DNA from: Gammaproteobacteria bacterium | Lineage (GTDB): Bacteria; Pseudomonadota; Gammaproteobacteria; Burkholderiales; Burkholderiaceae_C | DNA length: 64,000 nt | Direction: 5' to 3' | NCBI GenBank assembly: GCA_018828125.1 | Contig: JAHJWB010000023.1 | Location: 124,001-188,000 of the forward strand | In this document: one piece after another, positions 63,267 to 64,000 of the stretch | Numbering within the stretch: the first letter of the stretch is position 1 | How the letters are laid out: the number at the start of each line of letters is the position of its first letter | Notes under the pieces: model-generated | The model's database searches: none | What the model was told of the DNA's origin: nothing | Seen by the model: the letters and a program-made list of their open reading frames with translations, nothing else | Position numbers and translations under genes: made by a program

Positions 63267-64000
63267 ATGAAAGCCTTGCGTTTCTTTCTGCTGTGCCTGA
63301 GCGGCATCGGCACGGTGGTGTTCGGCGGCGCCTTGTTGCTGTCGCTGGTGAACCCAGGTTTTGTGGAACGCGTGGCCAAGGACATCATTCGCCACCAGAT
63401 TGAAACCAAGATGCGCGAAAAGATCGATGCGCTGGACGCTGGCGTTCTGTCGTCCCGCGCGGGGGCCATCTTGCAGGCGCAAGAGCAGGAACTCCATCGC
63501 ATCCGTCAGATGCTGGCCAGCCAGTTGCCCGAGCGCATTGGACGCGTCATGCACGAGATGGCGGACCTGGACTGCGAATGCCGCAAGAAACTGGAAGGCG
63601 CAGTCCGCAGTGGCCTGGAAACACGCGCAGCGAGCCTGCTGCAATTGCAGGAACGCATCACGGCGCTCATCCGCACGCAGTACATGGACACCGCGCAGCA
63701 GCTCACGCGCGAGTTCCGCATTTTTACGGGCAGCAATGCCCTGGCGTTCATCCTGCTGGGGGTGGCGGTGCTGGTGCGGCGCACTGCCGGCGTGCACCTG
63801 GTGCCCGCTGCTGTCGTGCTCATCGGCGCTACGGTCGTGAGCAGCGCCCTGTACCTTTTTCAGCAGAACTGGCTGCATACGCTGCTGTTCAGCAACTACC
63901 TCGGCTGGGGATTTGTGGCCTACCTCGCGCTGCTGTATGCGTTCTTGTGTGATGTGATTTTCAATCGAGGCCGAGTGACATGCGAGTTGCTGAACTCGGT
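63267..64000 (+). CDS. Membrane protein with central coiled-coil region, partial at right edge
   Basis: An open frame without a stop runs from the ATG at 63267 past the window end (at least 244 codons). MKALRFFLLCLSGIGTVVFG is an N-terminal membrane segment. Next comes a charged helical stretch of about 120 residues with heptad-like repeats and a CEC near DLDCECRKK, then two or three more membrane segments (FILLGVAVLVRR, VVLIGATVVSSALYLF). I do not recognise the family. Confidence 0.65.
   Translation, partial: MKALRFFLLCLSGIGTVVFGGALLLSLVNPGFVERVAKDIIRHQIETKMREKIDALDAGVLSSRAGAILQAQEQELHRIRQMLASQLPERIGRVMHEMADLDCECRKKLEGAVRSGLETRAASLLQLQERITALIRTQYMDTAQQLTREFRIFTGSNALAFILLGVAVLVRRTAGVHLVPAAVVLIGATVVSSALYLFQQNWLHTLLFSNYLGWGFVAYLALLYAFLCDVIFNRGRVTCELLNS

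Overview
The window is a GC-rich stretch of bacterial chromosome that looks like a betaproteobacterium of the Burkholderiales, most likely Comamonadaceae (Acidovorax-like). The evidence is the high third-position GC, the gene families present (a UbiH/UbiM-type flavin hydroxylase, TRAP dicarboxylate-type uptake with its own two-component system, acetoacetyl-CoA synthetase, several Liv-type ABC systems, minCDE) and an intergenic repeat built around AGCGCTTA/TAAGCGCT. I infer the taxon from style; no rRNA or tRNA gene is visible to confirm it. No CRISPR array, prophage or complete insertion sequence was seen.

Layout. 0-2.4 kb: two tandem paralogous small membrane proteins with duplicated promoters, beside a LysR regulator. 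2.4-5.5 kb: metallophosphoesterase, universal stress protein and two fasciclin-domain exported proteins. 5.5-13.2 kb: TetR, ArgP-like LysR and dadA (a D-amino acid dehydrogenase carrying a translated intergenic repeat), a membrane protein, TetR plus NAD(P)H oxidoreductase, an M14 peptidase/alpha-beta hydrolase pair (the hydrolase lacks its nucleophilic serine) and a flavin reductase. 13.3-20.1 kb: a TRAP transporter operon dctPQM, a second solute receptor, and a divergent histidine kinase/response regulator pair. 20.3-25.6 kb: SH3 protein, minCDE, a low-complexity exported protein, an L,D-transpeptidase-like protein and an EamA transporter. 25.6-31.4 kb: PhzF, PssA-like, a CHASE/REC-GGDEF deletion scar and acetoacetyl-CoA synthetase (also with a translated repeat). 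31.9-39.7 kb: BCCT transporter, M48 lipoprotein, a degenerate copy of the BCCT gene tail, and assorted metabolic and hypothetical genes. 39.9-43.3 kb: CoA-transferase, a Liv-type receptor and a hotdog thioesterase.

43.3-54.1 kb is the most system-like part. Two divergent arms share one control region. The minus arm encodes a Liv-type receptor, LivH, a LivM-LivG-LivF triple fusion, an AtzH-like protein and a YwrD-like Ntn hydrolase. The plus arm encodes an NTF2-like protein, a PuuE/cyclic-imide-hydrolase-like deacetylase, an amidase and a GntR/FCD regulator. I read it as import and stepwise hydrolysis of an amide or cyclic ureide/imide; the substrate is unknown.

54.2-64 kb: cob(I)alamin adenosyltransferase, two EF-hand proteins, a GntR-led polar amino acid ABC operon with a clear operator, a DUF2752 protein with a membrane partner, an FAD-linked D-lactate/glycolate-type dehydrogenase, and a partial membrane protein running off the right edge.
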